NCBI GenBank assembly: GCA_026873275.1
Contig: JANTUC010000017.1
Coordinates: 992,001 to 1,056,000, forward strand
Length of the DNA: 64,000 nt
Direction: 5' to 3'
Origin: Pseudopithomyces maydicus
Taxonomy: Eukaryota; Ascomycota; Dothideomycetes; Pleosporales; Didymosphaeriaceae
The first letter of the stretch is position 1. Every line of letters starts with the position of its first letter. Below, piece by piece: positions 22,481 to 34,183 of the stretch. The translations under genes were made by a program, and so were the position numbers. The notes under the pieces were generated by a model, which was given only the letters and a program-made list of their open reading frames with translations, was not told the origin of the DNA and searched no databases.

Positions 22481-25338
22481 TCACAGATCATGATCCTCAT
22501 CTGAGGACTTATCTGCGAAGAGATGACGAGAGCGCATCAAAACAACTTTGTGTCCTGCGTACTTAGTCTTCTCGATGGCGGTCGCGGCCATCGCGGCGCT
22601 CGCGGAAACAGCATTGGATAACTTGTCCTCTTTGTGTCCTGCGTACTTAGTCTTCTCAATGGCGGTCGCGGCCATCGCGGCGGTCGCGGCGGAAGCATTG
22701 GCTAACTTGTCTTCTGTGTGTCCTGCGGTGTCAGCTTTGCGATTGACAGCTGCATTGAATCGAGCCTTACGATTTGCAAAACGCTGACGAGCGGCAGAAA
22801 TTGCATCCGTATCGACCTCCTGGGGGAAGAGTCCGGTATTCAAAGTAGACTTAATGCCGGAATTTCCATACATATCGGTTTTGGGGACGACACCTCCACC
22901 GTACAGAGCCTGACGAAAGTTGTGCACCGCATCGGTATCATTCTTGAGGCTGTCGATTCTACCGAAGAGCGGCTTGGACTGGCTGATAGACGAGCGATCA
23001 TCATTGTCAACTGCAGAGTCGAACTGGCGGTAGATGGGCGAGGTGAAAGAACTAGCCTGGCCGACAGACGAGCGATCTATATCACTACCAGCAGAGTCGG
23101 ACTGGCGGTTCATGGTGGTGCCAAAGAGAGGCTTGTTCTGGCCGAAAGCCGAAGGACCCGCATTACTACCAGCAGAGTCGAGCTGGCGGTTCATGGTGGT
23201 GCCAAAGAGAGGCTTGTTCTGGCCGAAAGCCGAAGGACCCGCATTACTACCAGCAGAGTCGAGCTGGCGGTTCATGGTGGAGCCAAATAGAGGCTTGTTC
23301 TGGCCGAAAGCCGAAGAACCCGTATTACTACCAGCAGAGTCGAGCTGGCGGTTGATAGGTGAACCGAAGAGGGGCTTGGTCTGGCCGACAGTCGAAGGGC
23401 CCGCGCGATTACCGGCAGTAGAGGCACCCGATTGTTCTCCAGCCTTTCGGATCGCGTTCGAGAGTTCTTGAATTCGCCGCTTGAACATGCGACGCTTGAT
23501 CGCATTCTGCAGCACTTGGTCGCCTTGAATGAAATCCATCATCTCGCGCATAGAGGCTCCGAGACCTCCGAGACCTTGAAGCGTCGGCGAAGGTGCTGCT
23601 AGCTTTGCCTCAAGAACGAGCTCCGCCTGCGCAAGCTCGTTCTTGAGGGAATCATTGCGCAGGCAGAGGTCCCGGATGCACTGGGACTTTTCGACATACA
23701 TCTTCGTGTATGTATCGAGCGTGCGCTTTACTTGCTCCTGGTATTCTATAAGTATCAAGACTTGCTCGTTCGCGATTGAGATATCAACCTTTTGCTTCTG
23801 GACCTCGACCTCTTTGTCCTGGAGTTTAACATTGATGGCGGCGATTTGGGCATCCTTGTCCGCGAGGTCGGCAGTCATGCTTGCTACCTTGGCTTTGAGC
23901 GCCGCGATCTCTGGATCGGTCAAGTCCTTGTCCTGGACAAGCGGTTGCGGTGGCTGTTTCTCGCACGAAGGACCTGCAGAAGATGATGGCTCTACCTTTG
24001 GGGGAGGCAACGACCACTACAAAGGAGTCCGGGTGAATGAGGTCCAGGCAAATTTCCAACCGGGAAAGCACCAGGAGTCAATACAGCTGGGCGGCTCGAT
24101 GCAGCAGTGCGAACCGAAGTACCGCGAGAAGGAATTGAAGTGCTACCCTCACCCAAGCCATGGAAGGGTCCACCTGTCATGGTGCCAGTAGACGAGAATT
24201 CCCGTGGGATCAGATTCTCATCGCCTTGGATTATCTCGGTAAGTTTATTGTTCGTACGATTCAGTTGTTCCAATTCCTTGCTGATCTGGCTTAGTAGGCC
24301 TGGTACGGCATTAGTACAAGAGTTAGCTAACTGCTCAGTCCGCTCATTCATCATTCTGACCAAGCCCTCCTTTATCTCGCGGACATCTGCCGCCATGTTG
24401 CCAATGTGTAGGGCGTTGTCGCAGGTTTTGAACTTGGCTGTCTGGGGATCAGATACTCCCTTGGCTTCCAACTTTTCGCGCTCCTCCTGATACTTCAGGA
24501 ACTTCGCATGATCAAGCTTGCGCGTAGCCAACACCTTGTTCCGAATCACTTCCTCGTATTTCGGGGTGGGCGTACGTGTAAAAGTGCTGAGAGACTCAAC
24601 AGAACCTGCGGTGTTACGGTATCCAGCTCGAGAGACGCCATCCGACGACATATTGTCAGCAATTTCGATCGACGGAAAGTTGTATGTGAGCTGAACCGGA
24701 GATACTGATCCAGACTGATTAGCTGGTCCAGACTGATTGGGGGGTACAGCCGGGGTCCAAATCGCGGCGGATGATGAACCAAGCGAGTCACTATAGTTGG
24801 GAGACGATTCAAAGCGTCTATTGCGAGAACCACTACCGTTGGACGACAGCCGTGAGTACTCCGAAACGACGGGCGATGCTTCCAAAGAGCTCGAAGAGTT
24901 GCGCCAATCGCCCCAATTCTGACGGTTGGAACCCGAAGGCGTGGGATCGCCTTCTCGGTGGAGAAGTGGAGTCGGAGGATCTGCAATGGTAGGCATGGTC
25001 AGGATAGGTAGACACAAGTCGACATGGGAAGTTGGATCACCTGTAGCTTGCGCGCTTCGCAGCTCCCAAGTTGAAGGAGAGCGATTGGACTCGCGGAAGG
25101 TGATATAGGGAGAACCTTCGGCTTGCGCATCTCCCTGTTCCGAAGACGAAGGAGAGCGCTTGGACTCGCGGAAGGTGATTTGGGGAGAACCTTCAGCTTG
25201 CGGGCGTACTAGTGTGTCTAAATGAGAGCGGTTGGACTCGCGGAAGGTGATATAGGGAGAACCTTCAGCTTGCGCGTCTCCCTGCTCCGAAGGCGAAGGA
25301 GTGCGCACGAATGCGCAAGGAAGAGGTGGAACTCCCAT
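22481..25338 (-). CDS. Large repeat-rich coiled-coil protein of unknown function
   Basis: Two exons are inferred: 25338-24085 and 24016-22481, with a 69-nt intron (gtattg...tttgtag), giving 929 residues. The second frame has no usable ATG of its own, so it must be joined to the first. Layout: residues about 10-110 contain three to four copies of a 25-residue unit around AEGSPYITFRESNRS; about 110-300 are Ser/Asn/Pro-rich; about 300-370 are Lys/Glu-rich helical; about 430-600 are predicted coiled coil (ALKAKVASMTADLADKDAQI and onward). Residues about 630-760 hold five copies of a 27-residue unit with FGQNKPLFG, resembling nucleoporin FG/GLFG repeats. Near the end are two to three copies of a 28-residue unit with AAMAATAIEKTKYAGHKEDKL. 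No signal peptide or membrane segment is seen. I do not recognise a family; a nucleoporin-like or scaffold role would be speculation. Confidence 0.75.
22541..22735 (-). repeat. Tandem repeat, 84-base unit (coding)
   Basis: Two near-identical copies plus one decayed copy of an 84-base unit encoding the Ala-rich ATAIEKTKYAGHKEDKL segment near the C-terminus of the repeat protein. Confidence 0.75.
23000..23420 (-). repeat. Tandem repeat, 81-base unit (coding FG-like repeats)
   Basis: About five imperfect copies with an 81-base period. The element ggcggttcatggtgg recurs near 23104, 23185 and 23266. Each copy encodes a 27-residue unit with NRQLDSAGSN and FGQNKPLFG. The two central copies are almost identical at the DNA level, indicating recent unequal exchange or conversion. 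Confidence 0.85.
25080..25320 (-). repeat. Tandem repeat, 72-75-base unit (coding N-terminal repeats)
   Basis: The element ggactcgcggaaggtgat recurs at about 25087, 25162 and 25234 with the downstream gagaacctt, separated by 75 and 72 bases. It encodes the GSPYITFRES repeats of the repeat protein. Confidence 0.8.
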
Positions 25339-25485
25339 CGTGAGCTGGACAGCGGTAGGGACGAACGTAAAGAAGTGGCACAAATGAGTTGTGTTCGTAT
25401 CTTTGTGCGCGTGTGGGGATGTCGGGTGCAAAGTGAGGTAAGGTAAGAGAAGAAAGGAGCGCGCAGCTACAGCGCGCAGAAGACA

Positions 25486-25492
25486 CTTTATA
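25486..25492 (-). promoter_or_regulatory. TATA-like element upstream of the repeat-protein gene
   Basis: TATAAAG on the minus strand about 150 bases upstream of the chosen ATG at 25338. It supports transcription starting in front of that ATG. Confidence 0.4.
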
Positions 25493-25716
25493 CACAGCGC
25501 GTAGGCAACTACTGTGGTCCGTGCCAGCGACGTACTACCTAGGTAGGGCGTTTGGTGAACGCGAAAGGCACCACCCTCGACGGCAAACGGGCGAACCTAG
25601 CGGAGCAAACGCGCGTAAACAGTACCATTGTGCAACGAATCCCACCACCCATACTACCAGCTCCCATCTAGCCATCCTGTTACCGATAAAGAACCATAGA
25701 ACTCACACATCAATCT

Positions 25717-27171
25717 TCATAGACGTCGTTTCAATCTCCACGCTCCTCCATATCCCCCCTCCTCGATCCTCGGCGGAAAAAGCCCCAGCCCCAACGTCTC
25801 CTGGCTATCCTTCCCCATCTCGCCTCGCATCGAGAACTCCGGCAACTCCCACAGCTTCACCGTGCTGCTGATCCTCGTGTCCAACGTCTTTTCGCCCAGG
25901 ATGGCTCGTAGTCTCCTGGCCTGGGACTCAGACGAGTACTGCAGCGAGTCGAGGCGGGTCCTTTCGTTGCTGCTGCGTACCCATGAGATGAAGCGCGGGA
26001 ACGTGGGGAACGTGCAGCAGAGGAGCACGGTTGCGAATTCGGCCGCCGCCCACATGCCGGTTGGGGCGACTTTGTAGGTGAGATCCATGACGCCTGGGGG
26101 CGCTTTGAGGGTCGCGGCGAGGTGGATGGTGTAGATGAGGCGGGTGATGGAGGCGGCGATTGCGCTGGGGGTTGTTAGCTTCGGTGTGTAATACTTGGAT
26201 GGAACGAGATGACTTGTGGAAGCAGGACCACATGGTAAAGACAGAAGAAGGAAAGACGTACAGCAATCCCGTCGCAAAGATACCTGCTACACCGAGCTTC
26301 TTTTTCATGCTCATATGGAGATCCCACACTCCTCTTATCGGCAACACTAATATACTCGCATCACTGAGCAGATTGATCACACTCGTGCTGATCATCATAA
26401 CTCCCGTGTCCATACATTTCCCAGGAAGCATTGGGTTCCAAGCTTTCTCCCTCGGGTAGCACGAGAACGTGAACGTAAAGAAGATAGTGGTATACACGAT
26501 GCAGTTGAGCACGATGAGTGTCCACGAGGCCCAGAAGACGGAGTTGCGCTGCTTGGGAGGCACGAAGATGCGTTGGATTTGCAGGAGCAGAGCGGTTTTG
26601 GCGAAGATCATGAATGGGGAGTAGATGATTTGGACGATGTTGATGTACTGCGTAGAAGATGAGTACGAGCTTTTATCTCACAGAGGGTGTGGGAAAGTGG
26701 GAAGTATTACTTTGAGGGTTTGTTGGAAATCCATAATCGAGGTGTCCCACTGATGTCTACCGATGCGGAAGGTGGAATAAGCGTAGGTCATTATGCTGGC
26801 TACGGCGAGGCATCCTAGCTTCAAGATCGTTAGGTACGACGGTGTCCGATGGATGGTTGAGGGGTTTTATACCAGAGCTGCTAGCAAAAAGTCTGTTCAA
26901 GTCAGCCCCATCGATCATACATAAATGAAGGAAATAAGCCAGCGAATGTCTTACAGTCTTCTGCCTGAAACATCCTCAAAATGTACCCCTTGGTAAAGAG
27001 ACGAATAGCAATGGCCGGCACCACTATAATCAACGACACCGCCATCGTGATATGCATCCCATGAGACGAATACATCTCAGGGTTCGGATTCATCGGCAGC
27101 ACCCCAGGAGGCGGTACACCTGCGGGACAGGTATACGGATCCATAGTCGCCAAGTCGAGACAAGCCTCCAT
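25717..27171 (-). CDS. Rhodopsin-domain integral membrane protein (Pth11-like)
   Basis: The third rhodopsin-domain gene. Five exons are inferred: 27171-26955, 26892-26873, 26818-26711, 26647-26262 and 26164-25717, giving 392 residues. Exon 2 is only 20 nt but restores EDYFLLAAL, the family's conserved helix-2 motif. Other marks: MAVSLIIVVPAIAIRLFTKG, FMIFAKTALLLQIQRIFVPP, FSCYPREKAWNP with GKCMDTGVMMISTSVINLLSD, ILVLPIRGVWDLHMSMKKKL, and the last helix GMWAAAEFATVLLCC. The Cys pair in the loop between helices 3 and 5 is kept. The C-tail of about 90 residues ends in a Pro/Gly-rich segment. No reading-frame damage is seen. The ligand is unknown; fungal relatives include nutrient/host-surface sensors of the Pth11 group. 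Confidence 0.87.
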
Positions 27172-28327
27172 GATGAAAAGATTCTGGCGTCCTGGATCAC
27201 TAAGCTGATATTCCAATCACGAACGTCGATGTCAAAAGAACGAACACTCAAGCACAAAATGCTCACGAATTACACTGAGCCCCCAATCCTGACGGACTCC
27301 ACATCATTATATTTCTAAACACCTACCTGCTAACGCTGCTGCATCGCTGAATACTCCGTGGGGTCCCGGTGAGGAGTAGACCCTTACACGAAGTAGCTGT
27401 CGAAGCATCCGATTACCAAAAGATTTTTCAATAGGGTGATTGAGGGTGTAAGCTCGATGGTGATGACCAGGTGCCTGGGTTCGACCCCAAGGTATTCGTA
27501 ATACGTTTGGGCTGATGCAGAGCTAGTCCTTAGTCCTCCTGCTGCGCTCCGATAGTGTCTAGGCGGATGCCATTCCGCAAGGCTGGGACAGCCAGCCCCT
27601 GCGAAACATTGGGGTGGCTCACGCATCAAGAAATTTCATGTACAGGTGACTGTGAAATGTGGATTTATGCTGAAACATGCGTTGATGTAAGGTGTGATGA
27701 CGGCACTGCAAGCTTGGTGGTGTTTCGTTGGCCCGCTTAGGTCAATGAATGTTATTTTGGTTTTCCCTTGTACGAAACGTTCGAACCTGGGTACCTGAGA
27801 GAACGGTCATGTGATTGTTATAACAAGGTGGCACCTCCACGACTTGAACTTGACAGTAGACGTTGTAACAGAGACATTGACAGCACCCGATGTTGTGGAA
27901 AAGTGGAGCCGGGTTTTGTTTTGATTTTACTACTTGTGGCTGGTGCATATGCTTTGTTGGGAAAGCGCATCATCGGCGTACCGACCTCCCGCTATGTTAG
28001 ACTACTTGTAGCAGTCGGTAGACTACAATTGCTTCAGCGTGATATCAGGATATCTCCTTACCCCGCATCTTTCTAGCCAGTTCTCAGCCTTTCTCTCGCC
28101 ATTTCTGGATCGCAGGTTTCAGGAATGCGACCCAGCCCTGCTCCTATCCCCATCCGCTTAGTATTCGGCTGTCAAAGTTTCAACAAGAAGGTCGGATCGG
28201 ATGTATTGCAGTAGCCTAGTGCCAGAAAGAGGCCCGTCTACCACGGCTGTCCGATGCCTAGTGGCGCAGTATGCACCTAGGACTGAAGGCCGACGTAACG
28301 GCTTTATCAACGCCGCGGTACGCATCC
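27172..28327. other. Intergenic
   Basis: About 1.15 kb between the start of the third rhodopsin gene and the 3' end of the transporter. Only short unsupported open frames are seen. A T-arm-like string (gggttcgacccc, near 27478) is present, but no tRNA cloverleaf can be built around it. Confidence 0.5.
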
Positions 28328-30011
28328 TCAGATCTTCACGTCGGAACCTTCGTCTACAGCCTCCTCCCCAACGAGATCGGATAGACTTCCATCCGATGCG
28401 TTCTCGCTCCTTCTCTGCATCAGCTCTCGTGCATGAAGAACGCGTATTATCAGGGCGGTGACGATCAACATGAAGCTCAAGCAGCTCACGGTGATGTAGC
28501 CCTTTCGGTATTCTGGCGCCTCAACCTGCTGCCACACGATCAGTGGGAGCCACGCCTGCAACACATAAGCCATCTCGTTCATGGATGCGATGACTATAGC
28601 GCGTTCCTCGTTATCGTGGGTGCAAATTTCGTGGGCCCATCTGCACGTCACGTTAGCTTGTGGCGTATTATAGGAAAAACGGTGAGTCTTACGCCATGCA
28701 TAGACCAGATAGGCCACCTGAAATGCCCGTCAGAGACAGACAGGCCCACTTCCACTTCACAGGAATGTTCCAGATGGCGAGCGAGACCTCGGTCATGATA
28801 TTAGTGCATCCACCAAAGACGATCAACGGCCAACGCGCTCCTTTCAGGACGCCGTCGCTGATCCAAGCCATCGCTAGCGTTGCTACAACCTGTACTCCGT
28901 TCTGAATCGTGGGATATACGTTTATCTGACTAACAGTGTATTTCGGGTTCTTCGACGCCTTCAAAAATTGCTGGAAGACCGGTGCCGCACTGACACCAGC
29001 ATTGTTGAAAAAGATGTACAGCGGCGTGAGAAGATAGATGTGCCACGACGTGAAAATCTTTTTAAACTTTGCCTTCGTGTAGGGTTTCCGTTCCTGGCGC
29101 CCTTCAAGCTGCATTCGTTTCTGCGCGAACTTGACTTCTTTCTCGGTCAGGTACCAGGGCTTGGCTATCTCAGGGACGTCGGGTATGAACCAGAAGCCTG
29201 CAATGGCGATGGGAAGCGATATGACGCCATCGATGATGAACAGCCATTGCCAGCCAGCCATGCCGCCTCGGCCGCCGAGCTTGTACACTGCTGCCATCAA
29301 GTAGCCGGAGAACATTGTGCCGATGGCGGAGCTGGTGTGGAATATGCATGAGCGTTTTGCTAGTTCTTCTTTCCGGTACCAAGACCCTGGAAGATGGTGA
29401 GTATGCTGTAAATTTCGGGGAACTTTATATGCTCACCGATGATGTATTGCATGCCAGGGTAGAAAGTACTCTCAGCAAGCCCGATGAAGAAGCGCAGCAC
29501 GTAGATGGTTGTCGCACTATTTGCTCTCGAAAGACAGAAAGTCAGAATAGCCCAAGTTATTTCCATCATGGGGATCCATCGTGAAGGTCGGAATCGCGTA
29601 AGAATCATGTTACTCGGCAGTTCGCCAATAACGTAACCAACGGTCCAACACGTCTGCATGTAATTCAGCTGGTTCTTGTACAGCCCAAGATCTTCTTTCA
29701 TCCCGGATACGAAAGCGCTGTTGATGTTCGTTTGGTCGAGGTACTTGATGAAATAGCCTGCGATATGTTTGTTAGCACTGACTGCCTCGACAGAGAAATT
29801 ACCACTTACCGAGCGATGCGAACGTCAGAAGCGCTGCATCGAGCTTGAACATAAACCATCTCTCCTCCTTGGGCTTATCCAACGTATCCCACAGATAGTA
29901 ATACCATTTCCGCGGCTTGCTCTTCACATCCTCCGACGCCTCAATGACCTGAGGAAGCTCGGCAGGCGAGTCCAGCGTCTTCGGATGAAACGAAGCACCA
30001 CCCACTGTCAT
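28328..30011 (-). CDS. MFS transporter, Dal5/Liz1 (anion:cation symporter) family
   Basis: A twelve-helix plasma-membrane permease of the fungal group that takes up allantoate, nicotinate, pantothenate, vitamins or sulfonate-like anions. Four exons are inferred: 30011-29810, 29757-29437, 29386-28693 and 28640-28328, giving 509 residues. Landmarks: the N-terminal KWYYYLWDTLDKPKEERWFMFKLD, then YFIKYLDQTNINSAFVSGMKEDL in helix 1 (the typical DxxNINxA motif), YVIGELPSNMILTR in helix 2, a Trp-rich helix 4-5 region, the central loop with PWYLTEKEV, and a helix-rich C-half. The cytosolic tail is acidic. The substrate cannot be read from sequence. The gene lies next to an FMO and a TauD-like dioxygenase, which makes import of a sulfur- or nitrogen-containing organic acid a reasonable inference. 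Confidence 0.9.
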
Positions 30012-30773
30012 TGTCGCTATCTTCCACTGCTCAATCGCAACTCACAGTGTTGTATTCAACCACTCCACCCCAAGCCCAGACCTTGGCCAAGTATAAGAAA
30101 ACCGCAGCCCCGCCACCACGGAGCTTCCACATCTTAGCTCCCTTCCCAGAAGCACCAGCTCTGACGCAAGAGCAAGCATCTATCACCGCATCGCCCCAAC
30201 TCTCACGCTCTAACAGGCTTCCCCACACCACGGTGCGACATCGCCCAGACCGCGATTCACCCGACTCACGCTGATAGGCGGCGATGCCGTGTCGTAAACG
30301 TCATTGCAGGGTAGTATCGCGAGGTCGAGGGTTTTGGAGTGCGGGCCGAAAGGACTTGAGGGGGTTCGTTAGGAGGGAGGTGTGGAGGTCGTGGTGGTGG
30401 CCAATGAGGAGGGGTGCGTGTAGCGTGCACTTGGCTTCACATTGCGTGCCCGGAAATAAGATGGCGTACTGCCGAGGGAAGGGGAGTAAGCACTCCACAG
30501 TTGACAAGATTTAGATAAGAGGTGTGTTTGAGGCTTTTTATTTTTGATAGAAATTGTCTAGTTGTTATGACTATTTTTGATTAAGTGCTGCGGTGGTTCG
30601 GGGTTCTCCGGTATGGGTTCTGTTAGTGTATGTCTGAGTCCGGCACTTTTAGGTAAATATTATTCTTAAGCTCTTAATTCAATAGTATTAAGATAACAAA
30701 GACAAGAAAGATGGAGTCATGACAGGATGTCGTCTCAATGTACGGATCAATTAGAATATAGAATGACCACAAA
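30012..30773. other. Intergenic between transporter and flavin monooxygenase
   Basis: The promoter side of the transporter (transcribed leftward from 30011) and the 3' side of the FMO. It is CT/GC-rich near 30,060-30,300 and AT-rich at 30,520-30,720. No gene is seen. Confidence 0.5.
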
Positions 30774-32387
30774 TTATGCACAAGTTACCCCCAGCTCCCT
30801 CACAGGGCCACCACTCCCAGCATACATGGCTTTCATCCTGGCAACTAGTTCCGCCCTCGCCGTATGCCAAACCTCTGTGTGCCCATGCAACTTTGTTTCT
30901 AGTTGCGGATTGACATATTCCAAAAGCTCGTTCACATACTCTACTTCCTTGTCTCGCAAGCTGTGAAACGTCTTGCCGTATCCTTTCCGCGCGACCCTCT
31001 CGTCATACTCTTTCCTCATCGCTTCTTCACTCGGAAGTTTTACTCTTCCAGCAACAACCTTCGCCACGACCATGGCTTGGAACTCGAACAGCGTGAACGT
31101 AGCTGTGAAGTAGGGAACGCCGACGAAGATCAAGCTAGGATCTGGAATGTAGAAGATATCCTTGTGCAGATTGTGCAATTGCAGACCGTCTGTGACAAGT
31201 GTCGTAGGTGATGCATCCGCAGCCAGCGTATTATCGGAGTGCAGTTCGGGTAGGAAAGGAACTGTGATATGATATCCGGTACAGACTAGAATATCATGAA
31301 CTCCGCAAATCGTCTCTCCGGATTTCAGCGTCAGTGTAGATGGAAGAGGGTCGTTTTCTCCCAGTTCCGAAGTTTGGTTTTTGGGCAAGGAGAAATTCAC
31401 CACCTCCTCTATGCGAGCCCCGTTCTCGGGTAGCAGAGTCGCTGGAAGATCGAAGGCCCCGCCACGATGGCTTTGGTAGATGTTATTAGCTACTGGCCCC
31501 AATTCGCGCGCGATATCTGTTGATGACACGCTCGCCCCGATGAGAAGTACATTTCTGTCTTTGAACCGCTCGGGTGATCGGTAGCCTTTGGAATGTTGTA
31601 TTCTGTTTGGGAACAGCTGTTTCAATTTGCTGAGGCCAGGGATATCCGGCACCCTTGGTGCGTGATAATGGCCTGAGGCCACGACCACGTTATCGAATGT
31701 CTGTACATTGTGAGCTTCGTAGGATGATTTTCGACCAGCTTCCCGTACCGAGATTTCTGTCTTTCGTTCGGCATGACCTGTGGCTTGGCGCTCAAGAGCA
31801 ATTGTCTCGACTTCCCATTGCCCGTCAATTTTAGAAACGTGCTTCACTTCTGTATCGTATCGAGTGATCTGGTGTACCCCAGTTTTGGCCGCAGTATCCT
31901 GGATGTAGTCTTTCAACACAGAATGGCTGACATACTCCTCTGTTCCCACTGGGAATGGGTTGAGTGTTGTCGTCAGCAAACGCGTACCAACATTATTTCT
32001 CAATCCAACATAACAGGGTCTGTATCCAGTCAGTTCCCTATGATATCAGGATATGATGGATGTCATATACCCTGGTGGAGCATGTCGCACAGCATTTAGC
32101 TCGGTTTCGTTTAGTGTTGAAGCTTGATCATCAGCATACACTTCTCCTTTTGATGCTAGGAGAGATGGATATGCGGGCTCCAAAGATACGCGCTTGTCAA
32201 AAAGCCTAGGATTTTATCAGTACAGGAAGTATAGACCTAAGGGCCAAGTATACCAAACTCCGCCGGCGGCGCTCGATCGTTCAAAAACTGTTACATCTAT
32301 CCCTTCTCGACTAAGATGGGCAGCAGTCACCACGCCGCTAATGCCAGCTCCAATAACGGCGACACGTTTTCTTGCTGTCACGGTCAT
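30774..32387 (-). CDS. Flavin-containing monooxygenase (class B, FMO-like)
   Basis: An FAD- and NADPH-dependent enzyme that oxygenates soft nucleophiles (S or N atoms of small molecules). Three exons are inferred: 32387-32254, 32205-32071 and 32019-30774, giving 504 residues. Motifs: the N-terminal FAD fold VAVIGAGISGVV, then VFERSSAAGGVW; the second dinucleotide site NVLLIGASVSSTDIARELG; FDNVVVASGHYHAPRVPDIPG; and ILVCTGYHITVPFLP, which matches the ATGY-type motif of the family. No signal peptide or membrane anchor is seen, so it is probably cytosolic. It is divergent from the TauD-like gene with 548 bases between their starts, so the two may share a promoter. The exact substrate is unknown. 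Confidence 0.9.
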
Positions 32388-32935
32388 TCTGTTGTTATTG
32401 CGAATTGCTAGTGGGTTTGAAAAAACTGAAATTCAGAGCGTTCTTTTCGAAAGTGTAAGCTATAGTAAGTAGAGGGCCTCTGCTCGCGCTCGTTTTGCGA
32501 TTCAAGGTAGCATTTCAGTAACTTGTGAAACGATACTACAGACAATGCACTGGATACAAAAAGAATCGCTGGCCGAGCGAGTTCTGATACATTCGAGCGT
32601 CCATAACGGCCCGCACCGTCGAACGCAATTCTCCACAGGAATTGCGACGCTCGGCAATATCTCGTACACGCCAGTCTCGCCGACTGAGCGTCCCTATCTC
32701 AGTCCACATTTCGCCCGATGCGATAAGGATTGTAAATCCAGTAGCGCGCAATCATCCTAGACGATGAGGTGATTGAAGCTGTTTGGAGTCGCGTATGGGC
32801 TACCCCGCAAGCTAGCGTACGCCGTTGCATCGCGTCAACAGCTGGTTGTCAGCGTATATGAGCGACAATAATACCCAAATAAATTGTACAAAACTTGAAT
32901 CATCAGAGTGCCAAACACTCATCAAGATACTTACC
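32388..32935. promoter_or_regulatory. Divergent intergenic region, FMO and TauD-like genes
   Basis: 548 bases between two divergently transcribed oxygenase genes, a layout that often gives shared regulation. I see short inverted CG-containing elements but no operator I can name. No gene is supported inside it. Confidence 0.5.
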
Positions 32936-34183
32936 ATGGCCCCAGGAATTCTCGCGCAACCGATCGCGGAACATATCAAAGATAGTGTTCAGCAAAAGAA
33001 GGACACTTTAGCGTTGCCTGAACCAGCGCGAAAGAGGCTTGAAAAGGCCGGTATTGACTTGTCCAATGGATACCCTTATCGACCTGCGAAGCCGCTGTAC
33101 ATAGACGATGTTTTCAAGATTCGAGACTACGACCGCGAGCATGTAGACCCCGGTTCCCGCGCAGATCCCGAAAAGAAGGCTTTGCTGTCCGCAGCAAAAG
33201 AGGTCATTCATTTGACTGCCCACATTGGCACAGAGATTGTTGGTTTGCAGCTGAAAGACCTGACAGACCAGCAAAAAGATGAACTAGGACTGTTGATAGC
33301 CGAGCGAAGCGTTGTGTTCTTTAGAGATCAAGACATCTCTCCACAGGAACAGAAGGCGCTTGGTGAGTGGTACGGGGAGATCGAGATTCATGTGAGTATC
33401 TTCGACGTCGCTATGACTTCCTATACTGACTGGGCGCTAGCCGCAAGTACCTACGGTGCCAGGCGTTCCTGGAACTACCGTTATTTGGCCCGCACTGCAG
33501 GCGACCGAGTTCGCAGCGAGTTTCCGACAGACTGGCGGTGCGTCAAGATGGCACACTGACCTGGTGCACGAGCGTCAACCCGCGGGCGTGACGCATCTTC
33601 ACAATGACACCATTCCATCGATCGGCGGAGATACCCTTTGGGCTTCAGGTGCGTGTGACCGGATGCGGACTTTCAGGATGTAGCTGACCGAGTTCAAGGA
33701 TATGCCGCATACGAGAAGCTTTCGCCAGAATTCCGTAAGATCATCGACGGCAGGCAAGCTGTGTACAGGTCTTCTCACCCTTACCTTGACCGCAATAACC
33801 CGGAGGCCGGGCCAAAGTATGTCGAAAGAACGCATCCACTAGTCAGAGTACATCCTGCCACTGGCTGGAAAGCGTTGTGGGTGAATCGAGCTTTTACCGA
33901 CCGTATTGTGGGTCTGGACAGAGCGGAGAGCGATGTCATACTCAACTACCTATACGATGTTTACGAGAAGAATGTCGACATCCAGGTTCGTTTCAAGTGG
34001 ACCCCTGGAACTTCGGCGCTGTGGGATAACAGAATCACCATCCATAACGCTAGCTGGGACTACGAGGGCAACGAACCGAGACACGGAACCCGCGTGACGG
34101 CGTTGGCCGAGAAGCCTTTCTTCAAAGCGGATGCTCCAACGCGACGCCAGGCGCTTGGATTGGCGGGTCCGGGCGATGTATAG
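32936..34183 (+). CDS. TauD/TfdA-family 2-oxoglutarate-dependent dioxygenase
   Basis: A non-haem Fe(II) enzyme of the group that splits taurine and other sulfonates to release sulfite, or acts on related organic acids. Three exons are inferred: 32936-33391, 33441-33648 and 33699-34183, giving 382 residues. The third exon is placed after ttcaag because this yields the family string GGDTLWAS-GYAAYEKLSPEF. The nearer tag at 33681-33683 would insert six extra residues and leave only a 35-nt intron. Motifs: VVFFRDQDISPQEQ, GGASRWHTD (the Fe-binding HxD pair), THPLVRVHPATGWKALWVN, and DNRITIHNASWDYEG then RHGTRV (distal Fe-His and the 2-oxoglutarate Arg). The in-frame ATG at 32936 gives a normal fungal N-terminus. 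The neighbouring FMO and Dal5-like transporter fit a sulfonate-scavenging role, which is inference. Confidence 0.92.

Noticed and set aside
23000..23420. Regular repeats that might suggest a CRISPR array
   Set aside because: Repeats are 81 bases, adjacent with no unique spacers, and in frame within a eukaryotic coding sequence.
27440..27500. tRNA-like T-arm string gggttcgacccc
   Set aside because: The flanks do not form an acceptor stem, D arm or anticodon arm.
33649..33683. 35-nt intron in the TauD-like gene ending at the nearer tag
   Set aside because: The acceptor at 33697-33698 gives a normal 50-nt intron and the family-typical WASGYAAYE joint.
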